56,767 nucleotides of DNA from Clostridiales bacterium (GCA_021203365.1 JAJQBI010000079.1:82340-139106), one strand, 5' to 3'; shown: positions 1 to 9,889, numbered from the stretch's first letter. The notes: generated from the sequence alone by a model not told the origin. Program-made: numbers and translations.

Positions 1-1
1 C

Positions 2-1909
2 TACACCTATACCGTGCGCTGCACAGACGCCTCCGGCACCTCCCATACCAGCGGCTACGACAAAACCGGAAAAACCATCCGGTACCTTTGTGCACCGGTC
101 CTGTCCGGGGTCTCCAACACAGTCTCCGGGGTGAAGATCACATGGAAGGCTGTTACAGGGGCGGAAAAATACCGGGTATACCGCAAGGCTTCCGGCGATT
201 CCTCCTGGACCAGGGTGAAAACCACTTCCTCCGTCAGTTATACGGATACCTCAGTAAAAAGCGGTACGACCTACACATATACCGTTCGCTGTGTCAATTC
301 CACAGGAACCGCTTTTACCAGCAGCTTTGACAGTACCGGCAAAACGATCCTGTACCTTTCCGCGCCTGTACTGACCAGTGTCACTAACACGACCTCCGGC
401 ATAAAAATAAAATGGAGCTCCGTAACCGGTGCGGTGAACTACCGCGTATTCCGCAAAACCTCCGCTTCCTCCACATGGAAGGGAATCGCAAACACCACAT
501 CCACCAGCTATACAGATACCTCCGCCAAAAGCGGCACGACCTACCTCTATACCGTCCGCTGCATAAATTCCGACGGGACTTCCTATACCAGCAGCTATGA
601 CAGCAGCGGCCTGTCCATCCGGTATCTCTCCGCTCCGGTTCTGTCCAGTGTCTCAAACACAACCTCCGGAGTGAGCATAACCTGGAAGGCCGTAACCGGC
701 GCGGAAAAATACCGGGTGTACCGCAAGGCTTCCGGTGCCTCCTCCTGGACAAGGGTGAAAACCACTTCCTCCACCAGCTGCACGGACACCTCCGTGAAAA
801 CCGGCACAACCTATACCTATACCGTGCGCTGCGTCAACTCCGCGGGAACCGCTTTTACCAGCAGCTTTGACAGTACCGGCAAGTCCATCCTGTATGTCGC
901 TGCCCCGGCTTTGTCCAGCATTTCAGGCTCCTCCACAGGAAGCATCACAGTGAAGTGGACAACAGTCAGTGCAGTGACGGGCTATCAGATCCGGTACTCC
1001 ACCAGCAGCGGCTTTTCCAGCTACAGCACAGTAACCCTGTCCGGCGCCTCCAGCTCCAGCAAAACGATCTCCGGGCTGACGGCCGGAAGCATCTATTATG
1101 TCCGCATCCGGTCTTATATCACCGTCTCCGGAAAAAACTATTACTCCGGATGGAGCGCCACAAAAACCAGCGACCCGGAGGAAGCTTTAAGCGGACTGAA
1201 GACCACGATCTCCTCCATGACTCAGTCCTACGGCGGAACCTGGTCTGTCTACATAAAAAACCTGGAAACCGGCGACATCCTGAACCTGAATGAACAGAGT
1301 ATGTATCCCGCCAGTGTCATCAAGGCTTTTGTCATGGCCTCCGTCTACAATGAAATCAACGAGGGCCGCCTGACCGAAACCTCCACCATCAGCAGCCTGC
1401 TGAATTCCATGATTACGATCAGCGACAATGAGTCCTACAATGAGCTGGTCCGCGTACAGAGTTCCTCCGGCAGCAGCTTTCTGTCCGGCGCCGCGGTGGT
1501 AAACGCATACCTGAGCGCCAACGGTTATACCAATACCTGTGTGCACCACACCCTGCACCCGGCCTACTCTTCGCTGGTAAGCGACGGCGGCAGCAATATC
1601 TCCTCGGCGAAGGACTGCGGTGTACTGCTGGAAAGGATCTACAACGGCACCTGCGTGTCCAAGACGTATTCACAGAAAATGCTGAACCTTCTCCTGGCAC
1701 AGCAAAGACGCACCAAAATCCCGGCCGGGGTTCCCTCTGGCATCCAGGTTGCCAATAAAACCGGGGAAACGTCCACCACGGAAAACGACATCGCCATTGT
1801 ATTTGGAGAAAAAACCGATTATGTGATCTGTGTATTTTCCTCCGGGAGCAGCTATGGCGCCACGGGAATTAAAAACATCTCCAAAACCGTTTATGAATAT
1901 CTGAATTAA
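2..1909 (+). CDS. FN3-repeat surface protein with C-terminal serine beta-lactamase-like domain (5' end outside window)
   Basis: The reading frame is open from the first bases (position 2), so the start lies upstream of the window. Four tandem fibronectin-III-like modules begin at 92, 362, 632 and 902, exactly 270 bp (90 residues) apart, after the tail of an earlier one. Each module has an APxLsxxsnt start and a YTYTVRC-type end. From about 1190 a class A beta-lactamase-like (penicillin-recognising) domain follows: SVIK (SxxK) with its Ser codon at 1313, SDN at 1421-1429 and KTG at 1757-1765. Such domains in Clostridia usually belong to exported cell-wall-associated proteins; I infer peptidoglycan-related hydrolase or transpeptidase-like activity rather than antibiotic resistance. 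The signal peptide cannot be seen. A strong terminator follows. Confidence 0.85.
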   Translation, partial: YTYTVRCTDASGTSHTSGYDKTGKTIRYLCAPVLSGVSNTVSGVKITWKAVTGAEKYRVYRKASGDSSWTRVKTTSSVSYTDTSVKSGTTYTYTVRCVNSTGTAFTSSFDSTGKTILYLSAPVLTSVTNTTSGIKIKWSSVTGAVNYRVFRKTSASSTWKGIANTTSTSYTDTSAKSGTTYLYTVRCINSDGTSYTSSYDSSGLSIRYLSAPVLSSVSNTTSGVSITWKAVTGAEKYRVYRKASGASSWTRVKTTSSTSCTDTSVKTGTTYTYTVRCVNSAGTAFTSSFDSTGKSILYVAAPALSSISGSSTGSITVKWTTVSAVTGYQIRYSTSSGFSSYSTVTLSGASSSSKTISGLTAGSIYYVRIRSYITVSGKNYYSGWSATKTSDPEEALSGLKTTISSMTQSYGGTWSVYIKNLETGDILNLNEQSMYPASVIKAFVMASVYNEINEGRLTETSTISSLLNSMITISDNESYNELVRVQSSSGSSFLSGAAVVNAYLSANGYTNTCVHHTLHPAYSSLVSDGGSNISSAKDCGVLLERIYNGTCVSKTYSQKMLNLLLAQQRRTKIPAGVPSGIQVANKTGETSTTENDIAIVFGEKTDYVICVFSSGSSYGATGIKNISKTVYEYLN

Positions 1910-1947
1910 AGGTTCCGGAAAATAAAACCATAAAATCATTTCCATAC

Positions 1948-1988
1948 AAAAAAGAGGACAGCCCTCAAATGGAGCTGTCCTCTTTTTT
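1948..1988 (+). terminator. Rho-independent terminator after the FN3/beta-lactamase-like gene
   Basis: The stem AAGAGGACAGC pairs with GCTGTCCTCTT around a short loop and runs into a six-T tract. An A-run on the 5' side would let it also work for the minus-strand gene that ends at 2025. Confidence 0.85.
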
Positions 1989-2024
1989 GTCTTCCGTATT
2001 TTCCATTCTTCATTCACAAATGGA

Positions 2025-2243
2025 TTATCTCTCATAAGCAAATGTAAATGTGTTATGTCTCTGGTTATAGTCTATATTTTTGTCTTCCTCCGCAGCTGTG
2101 TATTGCTCCGGAAGATACGCGAAATCGCCATGGCATCCCTCGTAAAAGTTCGTAAGAACCTTATTTTCAAGAAGAGACACAGTGACTTTGTCTCGATTCC
2201 TGCGTGCGTGTTCAGTAAAAATTGACATAATACTCATAATCAT
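2025..2243 (-). CDS. Small protein of unknown function (72 aa)
   Basis: I do not recognise a family. The frame stays open upstream to 2309, but the ATG at 2243 has a GAGAGG ribosome site 5 bases away and gives a 72-residue protein starting MIMSIMSIFTEHA. The product is polar and charged (EHARRNRDK, AAEEDKN) with one Cys and no membrane segment. A TATAAT box lies at about 2286-2291 on the minus strand, and an inverted repeat AACGGA-N7-TCCGTT sits at 2259-2277 between promoter and start. That placement suits a small operator or a leader hairpin. It is transcribed alone and shares the terminator region near 1970 with the convergent gene. Confidence 0.55.
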   Translation of the reverse strand: MIMSIMSIFTEHARRNRDKVTVSLLENKVLTNFYEGCHGDFAYLPEQYTAAEEDKNIDYNQRHNTFTFAYER

Positions 2244-2258
2244 GTACCTCTCTTTCTC

Positions 2259-2277
2259 AACGGATTTCCTCTCCGTT
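2259..2277. promoter_or_regulatory. Inverted repeat AACGGA-N7-TCCGTT between promoter and start of the small gene
   Basis: A six-base inverted repeat lies just downstream of a TATAAT-like box and 16 bases upstream of the ATG at 2243. It could be an operator or a 5' leader hairpin; the sequence cannot decide which. Confidence 0.3.
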
Positions 2278-2396
2278 ATGCTTATATTATACGGATTTTG
2301 AACTCCCAAAAAAAGGTGTGATTCTGATTAAATTTAAGTCGATTTTGACATCGCATACTGGAAACAGCGAAACAATTCCCCTGATATCTCTCCATG

Positions 2397-3545
2397 CTAA
2401 TACAGCAGTTTTCCCTTATGTATCATATGGCAGATTTCCAGACCGTCATTTACCAACAGCAGATTGGCATAGCAACCCGGCCGCAGGCTTGTATAGCGCC
2501 GGGAAATCCCGATACTGCGCGCCGGATTCACCGCAGCCGCCTTTACGGCACTTTCCAGGGGGATGCCCATGGAAAGTACGGCGGTGCGCAGGCAGTCCAT
2601 CAGATTGGTAACGCTGCCGGCAATGGTATCCGGTTCCTCTGCGAGAACGGCCCGGCGGCCGGTTACAGTCACCCCCTGCCCGCCCAGAGTATATGTCCCG
2701 TCCGGCAGCCCGGCCGCCCGCATGCTGTCGCTGATCAGAATCACACGGCTGTCCCCGAAAAGGCGGAAGGTCATACGCACAACAGCGGGATGAATGTGAA
2801 TTCCGTCGGCAATCAGCTCCACCTCCGCCCCCTCTTCCCAGGCCGCCACAACCGGACCCGGCAGGCGGTGGGAGATTCCGGGCATGGCATTGTACAGATG
2901 GGTCATATGGGAGGCTCCGGCCTGGAAAGCCGCCCGGGCCGTCTCATAATCCGCGCAGGTATGGGCAAGAGAAAGCACCACCTGCCCCTTCAGCTTCCGG
3001 ATACACTCCATGGCTCCCGGCTCCTCCGGCGCCAGGTCACACAGCTTAAAAAGGCCCTTTGCCTCTTTTTGCAGGCGAAGAAACATTTCCCCGTCCGGCC
3101 GATGGATACAGGCCGGATTCTGAGCGCCCCTCTTTTTCCGGCTGATAAAAGGACCTTCCATGTTGATTCCCACCAGGTCCGCCCCTTCCCGGTTCTCATG
3201 GTTCGCGGCCGCCCGGGCGATTTCGGTCAGTTTTTCCTCCCCGTAGGTCATAGTAGCCGGACAGATCGCCCCGATTCCGTTTTTCAGCTCATAGGCGGCA
3301 AGCTTTCGGATGGCGGCTTCCGTACCGTCGCAGAAATCCGCCCCGTCACAGCCGTGGAAATGAATGTCCACCAGCATGGGAATCGCCTTTAAAGCGCCAA
3401 AGTCCGGCAGGGCCTCCTCCTTTTTATGAATCTTTGCCCGGCTCTCATGCTCCTCTTTTGTCACAAATTGATCCCCCAGGATCCAGAGATCCCTTCTCAC
3501 AAAGCTTCCACTCTCCTCAAAAACAAGGGCGTTTCTGATCTGCAT
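2397..3545 (-). CDS. nagA: N-acetylglucosamine-6-phosphate deacetylase
   Basis: Cytosolic amidohydrolase-fold enzyme that removes the acetyl group from GlcNAc-6-phosphate in amino-sugar and wall recycling. Visible family marks are the metal-site stretch DIHFHGCDGADF near the N-terminus, SLAHTCADY, the substrate loop HLYNAMPGISHR, LIADGIHIHP, and the catalytic Asp in ILISDSMRAAGLPDG. The length of 382 residues is normal. I chose the ATG at 3545 because GGGAGG lies 6 bases upstream; the ATG at 3551 overlaps that site. It is a single gene with its own promoter, and no nagB neighbour is present. Confidence 0.93.
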   Translation of the reverse strand: MQIRNALVFEESGSFVRRDLWILGDQFVTKEEHESRAKIHKKEEALPDFGALKAIPMLVDIHFHGCDGADFCDGTEAAIRKLAAYELKNGIGAICPATMTYGEEKLTEIARAAANHENREGADLVGINMEGPFISRKKRGAQNPACIHRPDGEMFLRLQKEAKGLFKLCDLAPEEPGAMECIRKLKGQVVLSLAHTCADYETARAAFQAGASHMTHLYNAMPGISHRLPGPVVAAWEEGAEVELIADGIHIHPAVVRMTFRLFGDSRVILISDSMRAAGLPDGTYTLGGQGVTVTGRRAVLAEEPDTIAGSVTNLMDCLRTAVLSMGIPLESAVKAAAVNPARSIGISRRYTSLRPGCYANLLLVNDGLEICHMIHKGKLLY

Positions 3546-3609
3546 ATTCATCCTCCCGCTCTTTGCAATTCTCTTGGCACCGTTTTGACCCTGGTATCAT
3601 CTGAATCAG

Positions 3610-3638
3610 ATTATAAAGGAAGCCTGCCTGTAATTCAA
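3610..3638 (-). promoter_or_regulatory. Predicted sigma-A promoter for nagA
   Basis: On the minus strand TTGAAT (3633-3638) and TATAAT (3610-3615) are separated by exactly 17 bases. The start codon follows 65 bases downstream. The GCCTGCC/GGCAGGC inverted repeat at about 3622-3656 overlaps the -35 region and may have a regulatory role. Confidence 0.6.
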
Positions 3639-3674
3639 CCTGAAATCCGGCAGGCGCAGATATCCGGTTAACCC

Positions 3675-3694
3675 TTGTTCCTGTTCAGGAACAA
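3675..3694. promoter_or_regulatory. Palindrome between nagA and the PurF-like gene
   Basis: TTGTTCCTG and CAGGAACAA-type arms form a near-perfect 20-bp palindrome (9-bp arms, 2-base centre) between two divergent promoters. It is about 55 bases upstream of a candidate -35 (TTGTTC, 3751-3756) and -10 (TATATT, 3772-3777; spacing only 15) of the PurF-like gene. It could be an operator; it has no T-tract and is unlikely to be a terminator. Confidence 0.35.
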
Positions 3695-3821
3695 ACCTTT
3701 GCGACAAAAAGAATTTCACCATTGCCAGATCTCCTGTTTTCGTGTTACACTTGTTCAGGTATTCAGTGTAGTATATTGCAATTATTCATTAATCCGAGAA
3801 CAAATCAAAAGGAGAATCGAC

Positions 3822-5240
3822 ATGGGCGGTATATTTGGAGTAGCGGCAAAGAGAAGCTGCACAATGGAATTGTTTTACGGAGTAGATTACCATTCTCATC
3901 TTGGAACACGCCGCGGCGGAATGACCGTATATGGGGAACAGGGGTTCCAGCGGGCGATTCACAACATTGAGAATTCCCCCTTCCGCACAAAATTTGAGCA
4001 GGACGCAGACGAGATGGAAGGAAATCTTGGGATTGGCTGTATTTCAGACTATGAACCTCAGCCGCTGCTGGTTCAGTCGCACCTGGGCAGCTTTGCCATC
4101 ACCACCGTGGGAAAAATCAACAATATGGAGGAGCTTCTTCAATCCGTCTATGAAAACGACCACACACACTTTCAGGAAATGAGCAACGGCCAGATTAACG
4201 CAACCGAACTGGTGGCCGCGCTAATCTGCAAAAAGGATACGTTAATAGAGGGGATCCGCTATGTCCAGCAGGTGGTGGACGGCTCCATGACCCTGCTTTT
4301 GCTGACCCGTGAAGGCATCTATGCCGCAAGAGACCGGCTTGGCCGTACGCCTCTTGTCATCGGAAAAAAGAAAGATGCTTTCTGCGTCTCCTTTGAAAGC
4401 TTTGCGTACTTAAATCTGGGCTATGAGGATTACCGGGAACTGGGTCCGGCCGAGATTGATTTTATCACTCCGGACGGAGTAAAAATGGTTGGGGAACCTG
4501 GTAAGGAAATGCGGATCTGCTCCTTCCTGTGGGTTTATTACGGCTATCCCACCTCTTCTTATGAAGGTGTGAACGTGGAGGAAATGCGTTATCACTGCGG
4601 CGCAATGCTGGCCAGACGGGACCGGGAGGAGTCCGGAATCTCTCCGGATATTGTAGCCGGAGTGCCGGATTCCGGAACCGCCCATGCGGTTGGCTACGCC
4701 AATGAATCCGGAATTCCCTTCGCACGCCCGTTTATAAAATACACCCCCACCTGGCCCCGCTCCTTCATGCCCACAAGACAAAGTCAGCGAAACCTGATTG
4801 CCCGCATGAAGCTGATCCCGGTCAAGGCTCTGATCAAGAATAAAAAACTGCTGCTCATCGATGACTCCATTGTCCGGGGCACCCAGCTGCGGGAGACAAC
4901 GGAATTTCTCTATCAGAGCGGCGCCCAGGAGGTTCACGTGCGACCGGCCTGTCCTCCTCTGCTCTTTGGCTGCAAATATCTGAATTTTTCCCGTTCCAAG
5001 TCCGACATGGACCTGATTGCCCGGCAGGTTGTACGGGAACGGGAGGGCGACCAGGTTTCCAGAGAAGTTCTCTATGATTACGCCAACCCCTGCAGCAGGA
5101 ATTACAGCGAAATGCTGGAAGCCATCCGTGAAAAGCAGAACTTTACATCCCTGCGCTACCACCGACTGGACGATCTGGAAAAATCCATCGGGATCGAACC
5201 CTGCAGGCTTTGTACCTATTGCTTCAACGGAAAAGAATAA
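3822..5240 (+). CDS. Amidophosphoribosyltransferase (PurF)-like protein without the N-terminal catalytic Cys
   Basis: PurF homolog of 472 residues: an Ntn-type glutaminase-like domain (residues about 1-230) followed by a phosphoribosyltransferase domain with the PRPP-binding loop LLLIDDSIVRGTQ (about 343-355). Cys residues matching the four iron-sulfur ligands of the Bacillus enzyme are present: RICSFLWVYYG, LLFGCKYLN and the C-terminal CRLCTYCF. PurF normally exposes Cys as its first residue (CGIFG); here the start reads MGGIFGV, with Gly in its place, and the usual HRGQES glutamine-site motif reads HLGTRRGGM. So the glutamine nucleophile is missing while the PRPP site looks intact. The ATG at 3822 is fixed by AAAAGGAG 7-8 bases upstream. 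No other purine gene is nearby. It may use free ammonia, or be a regulatory or repurposed paralog. Confidence 0.85.
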   Translation: MGGIFGVAAKRSCTMELFYGVDYHSHLGTRRGGMTVYGEQGFQRAIHNIENSPFRTKFEQDADEMEGNLGIGCISDYEPQPLLVQSHLGSFAITTVGKINNMEELLQSVYENDHTHFQEMSNGQINATELVAALICKKDTLIEGIRYVQQVVDGSMTLLLLTREGIYAARDRLGRTPLVIGKKKDAFCVSFESFAYLNLGYEDYRELGPAEIDFITPDGVKMVGEPGKEMRICSFLWVYYGYPTSSYEGVNVEEMRYHCGAMLARRDREESGISPDIVAGVPDSGTAHAVGYANESGIPFARPFIKYTPTWPRSFMPTRQSQRNLIARMKLIPVKALIKNKKLLLIDDSIVRGTQLRETTEFLYQSGAQEVHVRPACPPLLFGCKYLNFSRSKSDMDLIARQVVREREGDQVSREVLYDYANPCSRNYSEMLEAIREKQNFTSLRYHRLDDLEKSIGIEPCRLCTYCFNGKE

Positions 5241-5271
5241 TCCCCCTGCCCGGCAGGGCCTGAAAAAATTT

Positions 5272-5340
5272 CGCCATGGGCGTAAACCTGTTTGATTTAC
5301 ATAGTCCTATACTCAGGTTTACGGCCATGGCGCCTTTTTG
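5272..5340 (+). terminator. Strong terminator of the PurF-like gene
   Basis: A long stem of CGCCATGG-CGTAAACCTG with CAGGTTTACG-CCATGGCG arms (5272-5290 and 5314-5333) is followed by five T residues. Confidence 0.88.
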
Positions 5341-5425
5341 TCTGGGATAGCTCTTTATCTTTCTTCATTTTCTCATCCGCAGGAATTCTTCACGCGTTCC
5401 TGCGCTGCGTATCATAAAATGAAGA

Positions 5426-5464
5426 AAAGACTGCAGGTTCTTTTCACATTCACCCACAGTCTTT
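5426..5464 (-). terminator. Terminator of the groES-groEL operon
   Basis: On the minus strand AAAGACTG...GGGT pairs with AACC...CAGTCTTT, followed by TCTTCATTTT. It lies about 85 bases beyond the groEL stop. An overlapping larger structure at 5361-5426 has an outer 11-bp arm (TTCTTCATTTT/AAAATGAAGAA) and an inner 8-bp arm (CGCAGGAA/TTCCTGCG). Apart from the two convergent terminators I see nothing else between 5241 and 5547. Confidence 0.65.
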
Positions 5465-5547
5465 CCTCTAAACAGTCAGATGTAATAAAGTATCCCATCA
5501 CTCAGAATACTTCGCACAGATAAAATACAGCTTCTTCCAGTATTGTA

Positions 5548-7173
<1,626 letters not shown>

Positions 7174-7257
7174 TCAATTGCCTCCTGCTTCGTATTTATT
7201 CCCGTATCTGTCTTTGCAGCTGTTCATTTCTTTCACAGCTGCCTGTTATTATTCAGA

Positions 7258-7545
7258 TCAATCTTCCACCAGAGCAAGAATATCGCTCTGCTTTACAATA
7301 ATATATTCATCCTCTCCAAGCTTTACCTCCGTACCGGAATATTTAGAATAAATCACCGTATCACCTGGCTTTACCGTCATCTTTACCTCCTTGCCGTCCA
7401 CAAAGCCGCCCGGCCCAACTGCAATGACTTCCGCTTCCTGCGGCTTTTCCTGGGATCCGGACATCAGGATGATACCGGACTTCGTGGTTTCTTCTGCTTC
7501 GCGCTGTTTCAGCACGACTCTGTCTGCCAATGGTACTAACTTCAT
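7258..7545 (-). CDS. groES: Co-chaperonin GroES (10 kDa)
   Basis: Heptameric lid of the GroEL chamber. The protein starts MKLVPLADRVVLKQ, carries the mobile-loop region (EETTKSGIILMSGS), GPGGFVDGK and the closing IIVKQSDILALVED, and is 95 residues long, the usual size. The ATG at 7545 has AAGGAGGAG 4-6 bases upstream; the open frame that extends to 7626 is untranslated leader. It is the first gene of the operon, with its promoter and HrcA operator about 120-160 bases upstream. Confidence 0.97.
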   Translation of the reverse strand: MKLVPLADRVVLKQREAEETTKSGIILMSGSQEKPQEAEVIAVGPGGFVDGKEVKMTVKPGDTVIYSKYSGTEVKLGEDEYIIVKQSDILALVED

Positions 7546-7665
7546 ATGAGCTCCTCCTTGTTTATTATGCAGGCGCCGATGGGTTCTTCCGTGCAAAACG
7601 AAATGCATGACATGCTTGTTTCGCATATATAAACTCTCTCAGGTGTCATTCTTTTTGTTATACGA

Positions 7666-7694
7666 AATATAGCACATTTATCAGCACTCGTCAA
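7666..7694 (-). promoter_or_regulatory. groESL sigma-A promoter
   Basis: On the minus strand TTGACG (7689-7694) and TATATT (7666-7671) are exactly 17 bases apart. The -35 hexamer lies inside the CIRCE operator, which is how HrcA would block RNA polymerase. Confidence 0.8.
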
Positions 7695-7707
7695 TAGTGA
7701 TTGCTAA
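7681..7707 (-). promoter_or_regulatory. CIRCE operator (HrcA binding site)
   Basis: TTAGCAATC-N9-GAGTGCTGA on the minus strand matches the CIRCE consensus TTAGCACTC-N9-GAGTGCTAA with one mismatch per arm. It overlaps the -35 box of the groESL promoter. Heat-shock repression by HrcA is inferred from this; the hrcA gene is not in the window. Confidence 0.9.
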
Positions 7708-7722
7708 TAATTTATGTTTATT

Positions 7723-8886
7723 TTATATTTTTCCATTTGTTTCAATTCTTTTCAGAGCTTCAAAAAATGTCTTGTACATCAATCCGGAAAATCCTTTCCG
7801 GGCCGAAATTTCGTAATAATCCTCATTGTTCATGGAAAAAAGGACGACCCCTTTATTGCGGGTGTCCATGCGTGAAATTTTTTCTAAAGGAAACACGTAT
7901 TTCCCGACGGACAGATTTACCCGGTTTAACATCAGAGTTCCTGATTCACACAAATGTCGTTTGTGGTCATCCGCAATCCGGAACAGTCTGGCATTCAGGT
8001 CAGAGATTTTAATATTCACACTGCCTTCCACAAGATCTCTCACAAATCCAATCTGCCAGCGGTTCCACTGCCAGATTGTGCGGAATCGGCTGCCTTCGAT
8101 TTTTCCAAAGCCATCATATTCCCAGCTCTTCCCGCATTCAAGGCAGCGAATTTCACTGCCCTTTCCCCTGATTTTTCCCAGAGCGCCACATTCCGGACAG
8201 GCATACAGCACATAGTGAATGCCCTTTGCACCGCGATGGCAGGCCTTTTCGGCGCCTGCCGCAGGCTGCTCCACATACAGATCCCGGTTAAAACGCTCCA
8301 CGATCTCCTCCGGAGTCATATTGTGCAGCATCTCTTTTGTATAAACACCCTTTAGCTTTGCAGAGACTCTGCCTCTGCATAATCTGCTGCTCCACCGCGG
8401 AATAACCTGATAGGCACCGGTCACAGCCACCGTCACAACCGTACAATGCAATGCCCTGAAAAGCTTCCCATTTACAGGGGCCAGGGGTGCCGTAGCTCCA
8501 TCATAAGTAATATTCCCCTCCGCGAACATACAGACATAGTCTCCGGCTTTCAGGCTTCGGGATATCTCAAGAATGGTTCCTGTATTCATTTTCCCTTTTG
8601 AACAGGGAATGCTGCGGAACACATCAACTGCCAGAAAAGCCGCAGCTCTGTGACGAAGCAGGTTCTCTCCCGCAACAAAACAAAGCGGCTGATCCACAGA
8701 CATTGCAACAATCAGAGGATCAAAATAGCAGGTATGATTGACTACCACAAGACAGGGTTCTTTCGGAAGACGGATCTCATCTTCCTTTTTTATTCCAAAA
8801 AGCAGATGACAGGCCGGACCTGCCGCTGCCTTCAATACATGATATAATTTAAAATATCTCCGTTCCTTTTTATTCTTCGTTTTCAT
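7723..8886 (-). CDS. PlsC-type acyltransferase fused to a zinc ribbon and a C-terminal domain
   Basis: Residues about 1-200 form a glycerolipid acyltransferase (1-acyl-sn-glycerol-3-phosphate acyltransferase family) with the catalytic NHX4D box NHTCYFD and the substrate motif FAEGNIT. At about residues 230-260 a four-Cys zinc ribbon follows (CPECG...CLECG), then about 120 residues resembling a PH/GRAM-like C-terminal domain (FPLEKISRMDTRNKGVVLF), which I cannot name with confidence. At 387 residues it is much longer than a plain PlsC (about 240). No N-terminal membrane helix is obvious. The start at 8886 is preceded by GAGTGAG. Its promoter at 9063-9102 matches that of the lipid operon at 17.6 kb, which suggests joint control of membrane-lipid synthesis. 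Confidence 0.8.
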   Translation of the reverse strand: MKTKNKKERRYFKLYHVLKAAAGPACHLLFGIKKEDEIRLPKEPCLVVVNHTCYFDPLIVAMSVDQPLCFVAGENLLRHRAAAFLAVDVFRSIPCSKGKMNTGTILEISRSLKAGDYVCMFAEGNITYDGATAPLAPVNGKLFRALHCTVVTVAVTGAYQVIPRWSSRLCRGRVSAKLKGVYTKEMLHNMTPEEIVERFNRDLYVEQPAAGAEKACHRGAKGIHYVLYACPECGALGKIRGKGSEIRCLECGKSWEYDGFGKIEGSRFRTIWQWNRWQIGFVRDLVEGSVNIKISDLNARLFRIADDHKRHLCESGTLMLNRVNLSVGKYVFPLEKISRMDTRNKGVVLFSMNNEDYYEISARKGFSGLMYKTFFEALKRIETNGKI

Positions 8887-9062
8887 TTCTCACTCGTATC
8901 AGAATTTCCCACAATGCCCTCCAAACGCAAAGCGTTTCCCTGTAGTAAACAGTGCGGCTTGCAGTACTGTCATTTTTTGTCCGGACCGCCGGACGACCCG
9001 ATAATTGTTTCCGTTTTCTATTTTAACAGCTCCTGCTCAATGCTCCCTTCCTGGTTTTCCAG

Positions 9063-9102
9063 GTTACAAATGTGTTATAACTATTACATCCCTGTCTGTC
9101 AA
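9063..9102 (-). promoter_or_regulatory. Promoter and palindromic operator of the PlsC/zinc-ribbon gene
   Basis: On the minus strand TTGACA (9097-9102), 17 bases, TATAAC (9074-9079). The -10 lies inside a palindrome of GTTATAAC-ACA-TTTGTAAC type (9063-9081). The same layout and nearly the same palindrome occur at 17625-17664, with 17 of 19 bases shared. It is a likely repressor site of an unidentified lipid regulator. Confidence 0.7.
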
Positions 9103-9129
9103 GAGTCTGAATCTCATTTTATTTTTTTA

Positions 9130-9171
9130 TTGCTTTTATTTGCCCTTGTGTTATAATTCTTCTATAACACA
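9130..9171 (+). promoter_or_regulatory. Promoter and operator of the cytidylate-kinase-like gene
   Basis: TTGCTT (9130-9135), 16 bases, TATAAT (9152-9157). A perfect inverted repeat TGTGTTATA-N7-TATAACACA (9147-9171) covers the -10 box. Its half-site is also present in the divergent promoter at 9063-9081 and in the one at 17625-17643. Confidence 0.6.
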
Positions 9172-9271
9172 TAGACCTATGCAGACCATACCATATATTT
9201 TTACAGCATGGGAGGTCTGCAAAACTTCAGCAAAAGAATTATATAAATGTAAACACAAATGGAGGTACCCT

Positions 9272-9889
9272 ATGAAACAAATTATCACAATCAGCCGGGA
9301 GTTAGGCAGCGGAGGGCGCACAATCGGAAAACTGGTAGCAAATAAAAATAATATCCCATATTATGACAGGGAATTAATTGATGAATCCGCCAAGATATCC
9401 GGTGTCCCTGCAGAGTACGTTGAAAAATCAGATCAGAAAATCACCAGCAGCTTCCTGTACAACCTTGCTATGGGAACCAGTTACGGCTACGGTATGCTGG
9501 AAGATGCCAATCAGCCGCTTCCCCTAACCACACAGATCTTTTGCGCGCAGCAGAAAATCATCAAAAACTACGCGGATTCCGGAAGCTGTGTCATTGTAGG
9601 CAGGTGCGCCGACTATATCCTCAGAGACCGCAGGGATGTACTCCGTGTCTTTATCTATGCAGATATGGAAAAGCGAATTGAACACAGCGTGAAGGAATAT
9701 GGTATGCCAAAGGCAACTGCCCGCGAAGAAATTGCCCGTTCTGACCGTGAGCGTGCCCGCCACTACAACATGTTTACTGAACAGAAATGGGGAGAGCGGA
9801 CAAACTATGATATCATGTTGGACAGCGGTTCTCTTGGTTATGAAAACTGTGCCCGGATAATCTGTTCCATAGCCGGAATGGACTTATAG
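9272..9889 (+). CDS. Cytidylate kinase-like family protein
   Basis: P-loop nucleoside-phosphate kinase of the cytidylate kinase 2 type (Pfam PF13189-like), 205 residues. It begins MKQIITISRELGSGGRTIGK, whose GSGGRTIGK part is the phosphate loop; later motifs are YYDRELID, VIVGRCADYILRD and the lid region ARSDRERARHYN. These proteins are paralogs of, not replacements for, the housekeeping Cmk, and their substrate is usually unproven. The ATG at 9272 follows GGAGG with 6-bp spacing; the upstream-open frame to 9005 is leader. It is divergent from the acyltransferase at 7723-8886, and their control regions share the TGTGTTATA half-site. A role in CDP-activated lipid-precursor supply is a guess from context. 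Confidence 0.75.
   Translation: MKQIITISRELGSGGRTIGKLVANKNNIPYYDRELIDESAKISGVPAEYVEKSDQKITSSFLYNLAMGTSYGYGMLEDANQPLPLTTQIFCAQQKIIKNYADSGSCVIVGRCADYILRDRRDVLRVFIYADMEKRIEHSVKEYGMPKATAREEIARSDRERARHYNMFTEQKWGERTNYDIMLDSGSLGYENCARIICSIAGMDL

Noticed and set aside
2394-3392. Plus-strand open frame of 332 codons opposite nagA
   Set aside because: nagA on the other strand has full family motifs, promoter and ribosome site; the antisense frame has none.
5361-5426. Double hairpin after groEL as a structured RNA or riboswitch
   Set aside because: It overlaps the groEL terminator and lies downstream, not upstream, of genes; it is better explained as part of the convergent termination region.
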